A stretch of DNA of 64,000 nucleotides from NCBI RefSeq assembly GCF_032678705.1, contig NZ_JAVTSS010000002.1, positions 806,001-870,000 of the forward strand. Direction: 5' to 3'. The stretch is from Pedobacter frigiditerrae (GTDB lineage Bacteria > Bacteroidota > Bacteroidia > Sphingobacteriales > Sphingobacteriaceae). The position numbers and the translations under genes are program-made. Each line of letters begins with the position of its first letter. Position 1 is the first letter of the stretch. The notes below the pieces were generated by a model, which worked only from the letters and a program-made list of their open reading frames with translations, was not told where the DNA came from and ran no database searches. This document shows, piece by piece, positions 25,545-34,214 of the stretch.

Positions 25545-28289
25545 TTATTTATACAATTGGTTAAACATCCATTTAAATGTTCCATGAGTCTGAGACCTAA
25601 AAGTAATTTCTGGGCCAAAGGCGAATAATTTTCCTTTGCCATAATCAGCCTCGAAAGCCGCAACCCCATCTTGCAAATAGCTTTGTCCCCAAGCCCAACC
25701 ACTACGTAAAGGAGTTGAGTTAGCAAACCAAGCTAAAGGTTTAATTTTTCCGCTTGAAACTGCGTCAGCACTTAACTTAAATACCGGACTGTTGTCAAAA
25801 TAAACATCTGCTGTTTTGTCCATTCCCCAGTTTGCAGATTGGGTTTTGTCTACAGCAACATTCAATACGCTTCCAGGAACATAATATTTCTCTGCTGGCA
25901 ACCTCTTTTCAACTCCTGCAATTAATTCAACCATCGCATTGCGAACAGGTAAATTTAAATGGGCTGCTAAATTTGTGGCCGTACCAATGGCAACAATTTC
26001 ACCTCCTGCTTCCAAGAATGCTTTTAATTGAGGGATTGATTTGTCTTGACTCATTCTTCCAACTCTAGCTCTAAATTCTTCTGGAATAGTTTCTAAAGCT
26101 GGCGTTCCAAAGCCACCTCTGCCACCTCCAGCACCACCAACTATGGCATTAGCGCTATAAGCCGGAATTGAACCATCAACAAAAACAATCACATCATATT
26201 TGTCTTTTAAGCTTCCTTTATCAATATCTGGCGCATAAATTACGGTTGCATCAAAATGGTATTGTTCCATGATAAATCTAATCCATCCTGAATCCATTGA
26301 ACCTCCGTAAGTATCCCAAATCGCAATTCTAGAGGGAGCAATTTTTATAGCTTTTGCTGGTTTAGGGCCCGAAACAATCCTCATTCCGAAACCGTGTTCT
26401 GCTTTATCTAAAATACTTTTAGCTTTTGACGAAGCTGGCACATAAAACGAGCCATCCGTGGCATTGCGATAAACTTCGGCACCGCCCTTTAATAATTCAT
26501 TTACTGCTAAATAACTTTCGTTGGCATAAGAACTCAACACATATCCACTACCAGAAGGCAATGCTTTTGGTGTTGCTTTTAATAATTTGCCATAAGGTAA
26601 TTTCTCAAAAGGACCGTCCAATTTATCTTGGATTCTATCGAATTTAACATTCATTAAATAAGCCAATGTCCAACCCGCAGCATCATAAGGTGCAATTGGT
26701 GGGCCTCCTTCATATTTAAAATCGTTCGGGTGGTCTTGTGGCTCAAACATATCCAAAACGTGCGGACGAAATGCTTGGTCAGTTTTAACTACATAACTTC
26801 CTGTAGGATAATTTTTACCAGCAACAGTAAATGGAGCTGTTGCTTTTTGAACTTGAATACCTGTTCTAATCAACGCGTTTAAAAAGCGAATGGCAGTTGT
26901 AAAATCTGGCTGGTCTGCTGAAAGGATGTAACCTCTAGCATCACGATTAACAGGGTTTTTCATCACTGTATCCAAATACTTTACAGACATCCCTCCTCTT
27001 CCTTCAAAACCACCCCCACCCTGTGTTGTTGCAGTAGCTGGTCTTCCACTTTGTGCAGCGGCATTAATGGCGTCAATCTTTTTAGGAGAGAACGACCAAG
27101 TATCTTTACTTCCTCTATCAATTGAGTTTTTACCCATTTGATAAATATTGTACAATAGTTCATCGTGGTAACGTTGAGCGTAGTTCAATACTGCATAATT
27201 TAATGAAACCGAGTAATCAATCGAGTTTTTGAAATACCATTTTTGAGGTAATATTGGATTTGGCGAATCGCCATTTGGCAATAACCGCGAAGGAACTAAA
27301 GGAATATCTGATGGTGTTGGACTACCCACAATTTCGGTTAACAAACCAATCATGTTATGGAAATATGTAGTTGTTCTTAATCCGCCATTATACCATGTAG
27401 AAAATACAGAACCTCCACGTTGTGTATAACCTGGCTTAGATTCGACATTCATTCTATTGTGCATTGCCGCTCCTACTGCATCAATTGTGGTTAAAACAAT
27501 TGGATCAAAAACATAATTGTAGGGGTCGCGGTAAGGAGGCCCAGCCACAACCGTTCCTGCCGGACCAGCCTGGTGGTGGTTATACATAATTTGCGGTATC
27601 CACTCTACAAACAATTGTCGACCCATATTTTGAGTTTCCTTTAAGTTTAGCATAAAGAAATCTCTATTGTTATCGTGACCTGCGTATTTTTCGTACAAAC
27701 GAGGAAGACCATTTGCTGACCTTTTCTTTGGGTCTTTTTCTCTCATGTACCAATCACTTACCAACTCTTGTCCGTCTGGGTTAGCGTGTGTCATCAACAC
27801 AATCACGTTATCCATAATTTTATTGGTTTCTGCATCAATTTTGCTCGAAAGGTTGTAAGCCATCTGGATTAATTGATGAGCTCCCACAACTTCGTTTGCA
27901 TGTAAACCGCCGTCTATCCAAACTACCGCTTTACCTTCTGCCGCTAAGGCTTTTGCTTGGTCTGGAGTTAAACCTTCAGCATGAGCCAACTTCTGAGAAA
28001 TTTCTTTGTAACGAGCTAAATTCTTATGGTTTTCTGGAGAAGTAATGATTAACATATACTGGCTTCTACCCTCTTCGGTTTTACCGATATCAACTAGTTT
28101 TACTCGCTTAGAAGTCTCTGCTAGCTTTTTAAAATAAGCTTCTGTTTGGGTGTAATTGGCCAATTGATAATCATCGCCAATTGTAAAGCCAAAATGTTCT
28201 TTTGGTGTGGGAATGTTTTGTGCCATTGCCGATTGAATGCAAAAAAGCATTGCAACCAACAACAAACTGCGTTGGTAAAGTTTTGCCAT
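25545..28289 (-). CDS. Exported M14 family zinc carboxypeptidase-like protein
   Basis: A 914-residue exported protein with signal peptide 1-23 (AMAQ). The M14 peptidase domain spans about 35-400. Zinc ligands are H130 and E133 (GGLHANE) plus a histidine in YNHHQAG near 238. The substrate-binding Asn-Arg is visible in HDNNRDFF near 207-210. The long C-terminal half (about 430-914) contains a glutamine-amidotransferase-like region and Gly-rich stretches. Such large M14 proteins are frequent in Bacteroidota and presumably trim peptides or peptidoglycan-derived fragments outside the cytoplasm. The specificity is unknown. The 28316-28323 sequence is a likely promoter element. Confidence 0.9.
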   Translation of the reverse strand: MAKLYQRSLLLVAMLFCIQSAMAQNIPTPKEHFGFTIGDDYQLANYTQTEAYFKKLAETSKRVKLVDIGKTEEGRSQYMLIITSPENHKNLARYKEISQKLAHAEGLTPDQAKALAAEGKAVVWIDGGLHANEVVGAHQLIQMAYNLSSKIDAETNKIMDNVIVLMTHANPDGQELVSDWYMREKDPKKRSANGLPRLYEKYAGHDNNRDFFMLNLKETQNMGRQLFVEWIPQIMYNHHQAGPAGTVVAGPPYRDPYNYVFDPIVLTTIDAVGAAMHNRMNVESKPGYTQRGGSVFSTWYNGGLRTTTYFHNMIGLLTEIVGSPTPSDIPLVPSRLLPNGDSPNPILPQKWYFKNSIDYSVSLNYAVLNYAQRYHDELLYNIYQMGKNSIDRGSKDTWSFSPKKIDAINAAAQSGRPATATTQGGGGFEGRGGMSVKYLDTVMKNPVNRDARGYILSADQPDFTTAIRFLNALIRTGIQVQKATAPFTVAGKNYPTGSYVVKTDQAFRPHVLDMFEPQDHPNDFKYEGGPPIAPYDAAGWTLAYLMNVKFDRIQDKLDGPFEKLPYGKLLKATPKALPSGSGYVLSSYANESYLAVNELLKGGAEVYRNATDGSFYVPASSKAKSILDKAEHGFGMRIVSGPKPAKAIKIAPSRIAIWDTYGGSMDSGWIRFIMEQYHFDATVIYAPDIDKGSLKDKYDVIVFVDGSIPAYSANAIVGGAGGGRGGFGTPALETIPEEFRARVGRMSQDKSIPQLKAFLEAGGEIVAIGTATNLAAHLNLPVRNAMVELIAGVEKRLPAEKYYVPGSVLNVAVDKTQSANWGMDKTADVYFDNSPVFKLSADAVSSGKIKPLAWFANSTPLRSGWAWGQSYLQDGVAAFEADYGKGKLFAFGPEITFRSQTHGTFKWMFNQLYK

Positions 28290-28315
28290 GGAATTTAGTT
28301 TAGGGGTTTATAAAC

Positions 28316-28323
28316 CAAATATA
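28316..28323 (-). promoter_or_regulatory. Promoter -7 element for the M14 peptidase gene
   Basis: TATATTTG on the minus strand matches TAnnTTTG, 27 bp before the ATG. A weak TTAA lies about 20 bp further upstream. Confidence 0.45.
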
Positions 28324-28370
28324 AAAGAGAATGAGTATTAACCTATGGCTGTTATTGATTTGTTACAGAC

Positions 28371-28484
28371 CAACCCCCAACCCCTTAAAGGGGGCTTTGG
28401 AATGTTGGATTATATGTTGTGAATAAATTTTAAGTCCCCTTCAGAGCCTGCTCCGATTTTTACATCGGAGGCATTTAGGGGTTT
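28371..28484. repeat. CCCCTTAAAGGGGG palindromic repeat with internal hairpin
   Basis: Left half CCAACCCCTTAAAGGGGG and right half AAGTCCCCTT to TTTAGGGGTTT form a large inverted structure. A separate CTCCGAT/ATCGGAG hairpin (about 28450-28470) interrupts the right half. A similar CCGATTTTACATCGG occurs in the repeat at 40206. The right end supplies the last codon and stop of cdsA (28475). Confidence 0.65.
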
Positions 28485-29284
28485 AAAATCAGATACAGAT
28501 AAACATAAACCACAGGCGCTGCAATTAGCAAACCATCAAATCTATCTAAAAAGCCTCCATGACCTGGTAAAAAACTACCAGAGTCTTTGGTGTCTAAGCT
28601 TCTTTTCAACATGGATTCTACCAAATCGCCAAGCGTACCGAAACAAACAATTAGAACGGCCATTCCTGCCCAAATAAAAGGATTCATTTCTGGGAAAAAT
28701 CTTGAAATTACATAAGAAACTACTAAGCTGGTAAACATCCCGCCAAAAAAGCCTTCCCAAGATTTTTTTGGAGAATGACGTTCAAATAACCTTGTTTTGC
28801 CCAATTTTACTCCAAATAGGTACGCTCCAGTATCACTAGCCCAAAGCATCAATAAAAAAGCCAGCGGCAAGTGAAAATTGTAATTGTTAAAATCTGCTAA
28901 AAACCCTAGCGAATAGAAAAAGCAAAAAGGGACAGTTACGTAAATAAATCCCACAAACGTGTAGGAAATGTTAGCAAAGGGAATTTTTTCTTTTTTATAT
29001 AGTTCGAAGATAAAAACCGAAAATACCAAAGGTACAATCAGCAATAAATATTTTAATCCGAATTGGAAAAAGTGATAACTAGCTGTTAGTAGAAAAATCA
29101 CTGCCGCAGCAAAAACACCAATGTTTCTATGCGGACGAATCCCTCCTATTTTAACCATTTTATAGAATTCTAACAAGGCAACAATGCTTAAAATTAAATA
29201 GAAACCTGTAAAAGCATAGCCATTTAGCAAAGAGGCAAGCATCACGATAGTAAAAAAGAAAGCGGTTATTGCTCTGGTCTTCAT
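28475..29284 (-). CDS. cdsA: Phosphatidate cytidylyltransferase
   Basis: CdsA makes CDP-diacylglycerol from phosphatidic acid and CTP, the branch point to membrane phospholipids. The ATG at 29284 gives 269 residues starting MKTRAITAFFF; an upstream frame to 29386 overlaps the CPBP gene and is not needed. About seven or eight membrane helices are visible. The family signature appears in the C-terminal third: SDTGAYLFGVKLGKTRLFERHSPKKSWEGF and FGTLGDLVESMLKRSLDTKDSGSFLPGHGGFLDRFDG, including its acidic metal-binding residues. It follows the CPBP protease gene by 47 bp and is probably co-transcribed. The stop codon is contributed by an interspersed repeat. Confidence 0.94.
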   Translation of the reverse strand: MKTRAITAFFFTIVMLASLLNGYAFTGFYLILSIVALLEFYKMVKIGGIRPHRNIGVFAAAVIFLLTASYHFFQFGLKYLLLIVPLVFSVFIFELYKKEKIPFANISYTFVGFIYVTVPFCFFYSLGFLADFNNYNFHLPLAFLLMLWASDTGAYLFGVKLGKTRLFERHSPKKSWEGFFGGMFTSLVVSYVISRFFPEMNPFIWAGMAVLIVCFGTLGDLVESMLKRSLDTKDSGSFLPGHGGFLDRFDGLLIAAPVVYVYLYLILNP

Positions 29285-29331
29285 AAAATAGGTAAGATGT
29301 AAAATGGAAGATGAAAGATGTTCGCCATAAA

Positions 29332-30264
29332 TTAAATTTCTTGTTGCACTTCTTCCTTTTTGGTTGTTTTGTCTTTTAAAATCCAAAACAAAGCTATGGT
29401 TAATATTGCACTAATTAAATAGCCGTACCAAGCAATATTTGTTTCGTCTGCTTTATCCATCGGTAAATTATTTCGTTGAAAATACCACATCAACGTTACA
29501 GCATAAGCATTATTTAAAAAGTGAGCAAAGATAGTATACCAAATATTTTTAGTCCAGAAGTAAATATAGCCGAACATCGCACCCAAAAATAACCTCGGAA
29601 AAAATCCAAAAAATTGGAAATGTATAGTGCTAAATATTATGGCAGAAAGCCAAATCGCAACGTGTGGATTTTTAATCAATCTTAAAAATGTTCTTTGCAA
29701 CCCGCCCCTAAAAATCAATTCTTCGCAAATTGCAGGAACCAAACCTACCACAAAAAGGTTAATGGCCAAGGCCCCAAAAGATTTACCTGCTAAAATTGCC
29801 TTTGTAGTTACAGCCCCTTGGTCTTCCATTTCTCTCATCCACTTTTCTATTTTACTGAAAGATTCAGGCAGGTGTAAATTCATATTCCACTCGTTTACCC
29901 AACCCAATAATGGCGTAGCGCAAAGCATTAATAGAAATACGATACCCAACAAATTGATGTTAGGCGTTTTCATCCCGTAAAAATGGTGTGGTTTTTTACC
30001 TTCAAAAATGGCCAAAGCAACCGCGGGAACCAAAAAGAATCCAATCTGTTGGGCGGTTATTAGAATTTTCAGCGCACCAACATATCGCAAATCGCTTCCA
30101 GTTGTCCACTCTAAATTTCTAATTAAATCTAAACCATAAATGCCTAAACAGATTACAAACCCAATAACGGCAAAAACAATAACGCCAACAATGGCGCCAG
30201 CTACCAGTATTAATAGTTGTAAAAACGGATGATTTTCTTCTCTAGTTGGTATGGTGAATTGCAT
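29332..30264 (-). CDS. CPBP family intramembrane metalloprotease
   Basis: A 310-residue polytopic membrane protein with the CPBP (CaaX protease and bacteriocin-processing, Abi) motifs. These are EELIFRGGLQ (the EExxxR motif, about 183-188), FSTIHFQFFGFFPRLFLG (the FxxxH motif) and HFLNNAYAVTLM (the HxxxN/B motif). About eight helices are predicted. Relatives cleave prenylated proteins or act in bacteriocin self-immunity; in Bacteroidota the substrate is usually unknown. It is upstream of cdsA in the same direction and divergent from dusB, whose promoter elements overlap its 5' end region. Confidence 0.88.
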   Translation of the reverse strand: MQFTIPTREENHPFLQLLILVAGAIVGVIVFAVIGFVICLGIYGLDLIRNLEWTTGSDLRYVGALKILITAQQIGFFLVPAVALAIFEGKKPHHFYGMKTPNINLLGIVFLLMLCATPLLGWVNEWNMNLHLPESFSKIEKWMREMEDQGAVTTKAILAGKSFGALAINLFVVGLVPAICEELIFRGGLQRTFLRLIKNPHVAIWLSAIIFSTIHFQFFGFFPRLFLGAMFGYIYFWTKNIWYTIFAHFLNNAYAVTLMWYFQRNNLPMDKADETNIAWYGYLISAILTIALFWILKDKTTKKEEVQQEI

Positions 30265-30279
30265 TATTTTGAATTTTTG

Positions 30280-30287
30280 TACCTTTG
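30280..30287 (+). promoter_or_regulatory. Promoter -7 element for dusB
   Basis: TACCTTTG is an exact TAnnTTTG, 29 bp before the dusB ATG at 30317. A TTG about 19 bp upstream (near 30258) could be the -33 element. Confidence 0.5.
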
Positions 30288-30316
30288 TACCATTAATTTG
30301 GTTTGAAGATAGAAAA

Positions 30317-31324
30317 ATGTCTGTAAAGATAGGAAATATAGATTTGGGAGAGTTCCCTTTGTTGTTAGCGCCGATGGAAGACGTGAGCGATCCACCTTTC
30401 CGTTACGTTTGCAAACAAGGTGGTGCAGATATGATGTACACAGAGTTTATTTCTTCTGAGGGATTAATTCGTGATGCGGCAAAAAGCCGTAAAAAACTAG
30501 ATATTTTCGAGTACGAAAGACCAATTGGTATTCAAATTTTTGGTAGCGATATCGAAAGTATGCGTGAAGCAACTGAAATTGCAACCCTTGCCGGACCAGA
30601 TTTAATGGATATTAATTATGGTTGTCCTGTTAAAAATGTGGCTTGTCGTGGTGCGGGCGCAAGCTTACTTCAAGATATAGACAAGATGGTAAAAATGACA
30701 GATGCTGTTGTAAAAGCAACACATTTGCCTGTTACCGTTAAAACCCGTTTAGGTTGGGATGATAATACCAAAAATGTTGAAGAAGTTGCGGAGCGATTAC
30801 AAGATATTGGCATACAAGCTTTAACCATTCACGGCAGAACAAGAGCTCAATTATATAAAGGCGAAGCCGATTGGACATTGATTAGGGAGATTAAACGTAA
30901 TCCACGTATTAAAATTCCAATTTTTGGTAACGGCGATGTGGATAGTGTAGAAAAAGCTGCTGCTTGGAGAATGGAATATGAAGTAGACGGAATCATGATT
31001 GGTAGAGCCGCAATTGGCTATCCGTGGATTTTTCGTGAAGTAAAACATTTCTTTAAAACCGGCGAGCAATTGCCTGGGCCAACTTTAGATGAAAGAATTA
31101 TTGCTTGCCGTACGCACTTAAATAAATCTATTGAGTGGAAAGGCGATAAAGTTGGTGTATTTGAAATGAGAAGGCATTATGCTAATTATTTTAAAGGTTT
31201 GCCAGATTTTAAGCAGTACAGAATGATGTTGGTTAAAGAAGAAAATATCGAAACCATTAATCAAATATTAGACGAAGTGGCAGAAAAATACGAGCACATT
31301 GCACCTTTTTCTGAAATGGCTTGA
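30317..31324 (+). CDS. dusB: tRNA-dihydrouridine synthase
   Basis: Flavin enzyme that reduces uridine to dihydrouridine in the tRNA D-loop. The ATG at 30317 gives 335 residues starting MSVKIGNIDLG; the open frame begins earlier at 30251, before the promoter element. Family motifs: LLAPMEDVSDPPFR (FMN site), MDINYGCPVKNVACRGAGASLL with the catalytic Cys in GCPVK/ACRGAG, VKTRLGWDD, LTIHGRTRAQLYKG, IFGNGDVDS and GIMIGRAAIGYPWIF. The length and motifs fit the DusB group. apaG follows 30 bp later in the same direction and may share the transcript. Confidence 0.93.
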   Translation: MSVKIGNIDLGEFPLLLAPMEDVSDPPFRYVCKQGGADMMYTEFISSEGLIRDAAKSRKKLDIFEYERPIGIQIFGSDIESMREATEIATLAGPDLMDINYGCPVKNVACRGAGASLLQDIDKMVKMTDAVVKATHLPVTVKTRLGWDDNTKNVEEVAERLQDIGIQALTIHGRTRAQLYKGEADWTLIREIKRNPRIKIPIFGNGDVDSVEKAAAWRMEYEVDGIMIGRAAIGYPWIFREVKHFFKTGEQLPGPTLDERIIACRTHLNKSIEWKGDKVGVFEMRRHYANYFKGLPDFKQYRMMLVKEENIETINQILDEVAEKYEHIAPFSEMA

Positions 31325-31354
31325 TTCTTGAAAAGCTTTTTATAAATTTAACAA

Positions 31355-31741
31355 ATGGTTACAGCTATAACTCAAGGTGTAAAAATTTCGGTAGAAACCA
31401 TTTACCAAGACGAGCATTCAAATCCTGCTAACGAACATTATATGTTTGCTTACCGCATAGAGATAGAAAACTTGTCAGATTATGCAATTCAACTGATGCG
31501 TCGCCAATGGTTTATCTTCGATTCAAACGGCTCGGTAAGAGAAGTTGAGGGAGAAGGTGTAGTTGGTATACAACCAGTTATCGAACCTGGCAAAAGTTAT
31601 TCATACGTTTCTGGATGTAACCTTAAAACCGATATCGGAAGTATGAAAGGCCATTATTCCATGATTCGTTTGGTTGATGAAACCAATTTCGATGTAGATA
31701 TTCCAGAATTTGAATTGGTTGTTCCTTATAGACTCAATTAA
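31355..31741 (+). CDS. apaG: ApaG domain protein
   Basis: A 128-residue protein of the ApaG family, an immunoglobulin-like beta sandwich. Conserved stretches are YMFAYRIEIENLS, LMRRQWFIFDSNG, VREVEGEGVVGIQPVIEPGKSYSYVSGC and MKGHYSMI. ApaG was linked to cobalt and magnesium resistance in Salmonella and binds nucleoside polyphosphates in some species. The role in this organism is not known. The length is normal. The gene ends 10 bp before a block of interspersed repeats, and no terminator is obvious. Confidence 0.93.
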   Translation: MVTAITQGVKISVETIYQDEHSNPANEHYMFAYRIEIENLSDYAIQLMRRQWFIFDSNGSVREVEGEGVVGIQPVIEPGKSYSYVSGCNLKTDIGSMKGHYSMIRLVDETNFDVDIPEFELVVPYRLN

Positions 31742-31751
31742 ATTTAAATAT

Positions 31752-31806
31752 TTCTTTGTCATTCAGAGCGTTCTTTGTCATTCAGAGCGCAGCGAAGAAT
31801 CTATTT
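31752..31806. repeat. Tandem TTCTTTGTCATTCAGAGCG repeat
   Basis: A 19-bp unit occurs twice head to tail (31752-31770 and 31771-31789), followed by CAGCGAAGAATCTATTT. This is the left arm of the TGTCATTC family, internally duplicated. The gene-free stretch 31742-32200 otherwise holds the repeats and hairpins listed separately. Confidence 0.65.
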
Positions 31807-31855
31807 AAGTTTTTTCCCTTTTGGAAAAACAAAATCAGTAGTTCTTGGCTTCTGC

Positions 31856-31926
31856 AGCCCTGCTTTCCGCTTTACTTCACTACGTTACGTGCTCGCTACC
31901 ATCAGCCTGCCTGCCGGACAGGCAGG
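31856..31926. repeat. CTTTCCGCTTTACTTC repeat with CCTGCCTG hairpin
   Basis: GCTTTCCGCTTTACTTCACTACG and GTGCTCGCTACC are an inverted version of the 20710-20775 repeat. It ends in a perfect hairpin, CCTGCCTG (31906-31913) and CAGGCAGG (31919-31926). Confidence 0.5.
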
Positions 31927-32021
31927 GTTTATTTTACTTAGGACAGGAGTTCTTTTGTCCATTAGCACCTACCATTGTTCATAAACCCGAGCGAAACGAA
32001 AATACTTTTTTGTCGCCAAGA

Positions 32022-32071
32022 TAGTCATCCGATGAATACTGGTAATGATGCCCATATTCATCGGATGACTA
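32022..32071. repeat. TAGTCATCCGATGA long hairpin, copy 2
   Basis: Perfect 17-bp arms (32022-32038 and 32055-32071), loop of 16 bases. The first 14 arm bases equal those of the hairpin at 25491-25538. There is no T run, and the loops differ completely. Confidence 0.8.
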
Positions 32072-32142
32072 AAATAAATCACAAAAAAGATTGTAGTGAA
32101 GAGCGGGACTGAATTTTCCGAAAAGCACTTCCAAACATTTTC

Positions 32143-32178
32143 ACAAAAAAAAGGACGATAAAATTAATCATCGTCCTT
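32143..32178 (-). terminator. Terminator of the zinc metallopeptidase gene
   Basis: Nine-base perfect arms AAGGACGAT (32151-32159) and ATCGTCCTT (32170-32178), followed on the minus strand by eight T residues. It lies 22 bp after the stop at 32201. Confidence 0.85.
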
Positions 32179-32200
32179 GAGTTCATTTGTGTTAAAATAA

Positions 32201-32896
32201 CTAATCTCTGCTTCTTCCAAATAACATTGAAGCATAATAAAGCAAGTTGGCCAATGCACCTAAAGCTGCAACCACATAAGTCATGGCCGCCCACCAAAGT
32301 GCATCTTTTGCTTGTACATTTTCCTCGTCGGTATACATTACACCCCGATTATTTCTTAACCATAACAATGCTCTTTTACTGGCATCAAACTCTACAGGCA
32401 ATGTTATAAAACTAAATATAGTTACCAATGCCAATCCAGCAACACCGATGCCTAAAACAATTGGTGTTCCTTTAAAAACGATTAAAAAAACGCCTATTAA
32501 AAGCACCCATTGCAAAAGGTTAGAAGAAATACTTACAATTGGCACCATGCTAGAGCGAAATTGCAACCAATGATAAGATTTTGCATGTTGTACTGCATGT
32601 CCACATTCATGAGCCGCAACGGCTGCTGCGGCAACACTACGGCCATAATACACGTCTGTACTTAGGTTTACAGTTCGTGTTGATGGATTATAGTGGTCTG
32701 TTAATTGTCCGTCTAAACTCAATACATTTACATCGTAAATGCCATTGTCGTGTAGCATCTTTTCAGCTACTTCCTTTCCCGAGAAACCTGAGTTGAGTTG
32801 CATTTCTGCATATTTTGAGAATTTATTTCTAAATCGCCATTGCACAAATATACTCAACAAAATTACCGGGATAATTAAAATTAAATAAGTTCCCAT
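32201..32896 (-). CDS. Membrane zinc metallopeptidase (YugP family)
   Basis: A 231-residue protein of the neutral zinc metallopeptidase family PF04298 (YugP-like). It has an N-terminal membrane helix (1-19), the zinc motif HECGH (about 94-98) within AAAAVAAHECGHAVQH, and further helices at about 125-165 and 205-225. A third ligand is probably the Glu in PVEFDASKRA. The function of YugP homologues is poorly known; a role in membrane-protein turnover is inferred. The gene is isolated, divergent from the FAD oxidoreductase and ended by a clear terminator. Confidence 0.88.
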   Translation of the reverse strand: MGTYLILIIPVILLSIFVQWRFRNKFSKYAEMQLNSGFSGKEVAEKMLHDNGIYDVNVLSLDGQLTDHYNPSTRTVNLSTDVYYGRSVAAAAVAAHECGHAVQHAKSYHWLQFRSSMVPIVSISSNLLQWVLLIGVFLIVFKGTPIVLGIGVAGLALVTIFSFITLPVEFDASKRALLWLRNNRGVMYTDEENVQAKDALWWAAMTYVVAALGALANLLYYASMLFGRSRD

Positions 32897-32982
32897 ATCG
32901 ATTTTTGTATGTTTTTCATACGCAATAAATCAAAAAGTGTTCCCATATTTGATAAGCATAAAAAATTTACAAACGCTAATCT

Positions 32983-34122
32983 ATGCCAAACAACCTCTCT
33001 TATTGGGAAAAGAAGAATTTCTTTAGCACCGATGTAATTATAATCGGTAGCGGAATTGTTGGCCTAAATGCAGCAATCACAATTAAAACAGCAAATCCGA
33101 AAATTAGCATTTTAGTATTAGAAAGGGGCTTTTTGCCATCAGGAGCTAGTACAAAAAACGCAGGTTTTGCTTGTTTTGGCAGTTTATCTGAATTAATAGA
33201 ACAAGAAAAATTATGTGGCCCAGGTGGATTGCATAGCCTTATTTCTAAAAGGTGGAAAGGTCTGCTAAAGCTTAGAAACTTGCTGGGCGATGACAATATT
33301 CAATTCAAAAATTATGGTGGATATGAGCTATTTAAGCCAGAACAGCAGATTTTAGCTGAAGAATGTGTATCAAAATTAAGCCATTTCAATGCATTAATTG
33401 AAGATATTGTGCTACAAAAAGATGTTTACACGCAGGCCAATCGTAAGATTGCTGATTTTGGTTTTAACGGAATCAATGTGCTCTTGGAAAATAAATTAGA
33501 AGCCCAAATTGACCCAGGTTTGATGATGAAAGCTTTAATAGCCAAGAGCAAATCGCTAGGCGTAGATTTGATGAGTAATTGCAAGGTTGATGATTTGATT
33601 GCAGAAGATGATGGAATTGCCTTAATAACAGACCAAGGAAAGTTTACCTGTAAAAAGGTATTGTTAACAAATAATGCTTTTGTAAGTGAGCTTTTGCCAA
33701 ATCTAGCCGTAACCCCTGGTCGCGGACAAGTTGTAGTAACTAAGCCTATTCCCAATTTAAAAATTAAGGGGACTTTTCATTACGATAAAGGCTATTATTA
33801 TTTCAGAAACATTGATGATAGAGTGCTGTTGGGCGGAGGAAGAAATTTAAACTTTAGAGCAGAACAGACCACACAATTTGGAGAAACTGAATTGGTACAA
33901 AACGCTTTATGTCAATTATTAAAAGACGTTATTTTACCAGAAACTGATTTCGAAATTGAACACAAATGGAGCGGTATCATGGCTTTTGGTCCGCAATTGG
34001 CCCCAATTATTGAAGAGGCCAAACCAAATATTTTTTGTGCAGTTCGCTGCAACGGAATGGGCATTGCAATTGGCAGCCATACAGGAGAAGAAGCGGGAGA
34101 GATTGTGTTAAAGAGTTTGTAA
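32983..34122 (+). CDS. FAD-dependent oxidoreductase (DAO family)
   Basis: A 379-residue glycine-oxidase-like flavoprotein. The Rossmann dinucleotide motif GSGIVGLNAA is at about 22-31, with ERGFLPSGAS and KNAGFACFGS following. A C-terminal KWSGIMAFGPQLAP and CNGMGIAIGSHTGEEAGE closes the FAD site, as in D-amino-acid oxidases. The substrate is unknown, and there is no neighbour of related metabolism. The ATG at 32983 is well placed; there is no signal peptide, so it is cytoplasmic. Confidence 0.85.
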   Translation: MPNNLSYWEKKNFFSTDVIIIGSGIVGLNAAITIKTANPKISILVLERGFLPSGASTKNAGFACFGSLSELIEQEKLCGPGGLHSLISKRWKGLLKLRNLLGDDNIQFKNYGGYELFKPEQQILAEECVSKLSHFNALIEDIVLQKDVYTQANRKIADFGFNGINVLLENKLEAQIDPGLMMKALIAKSKSLGVDLMSNCKVDDLIAEDDGIALITDQGKFTCKKVLLTNNAFVSELLPNLAVTPGRGQVVVTKPIPNLKIKGTFHYDKGYYYFRNIDDRVLLGGGRNLNFRAEQTTQFGETELVQNALCQLLKDVILPETDFEIEHKWSGIMAFGPQLAPIIEEAKPNIFCAVRCNGMGIAIGSHTGEEAGEIVLKSL

Positions 34123-34132
34123 GTTATTAGAT

Positions 34133-34154
34133 AGCCACAGATTCGCAGATTATT
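34133..34154 (+). repeat. 22-bp inverted repeat, left copy
   Basis: AGCCACAGATTCGCAGATTA plus TT. The complement of 34831-34852 matches 21 of 22 bases. The pair encloses one hypothetical gene. Confidence 0.75.
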
Positions 34155-34214
34155 GATTTTACTTGAAAAAATAATAGCTAAGTGTACATTTTGTTAATGT
34201 CCTTGATTTAAAAG

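Noticed and set aside
31756..31984. Two short plus-strand open frames
   Set aside because: They lie wholly within interspersed repeats and share repeat sequence with other loci; they are not genes.
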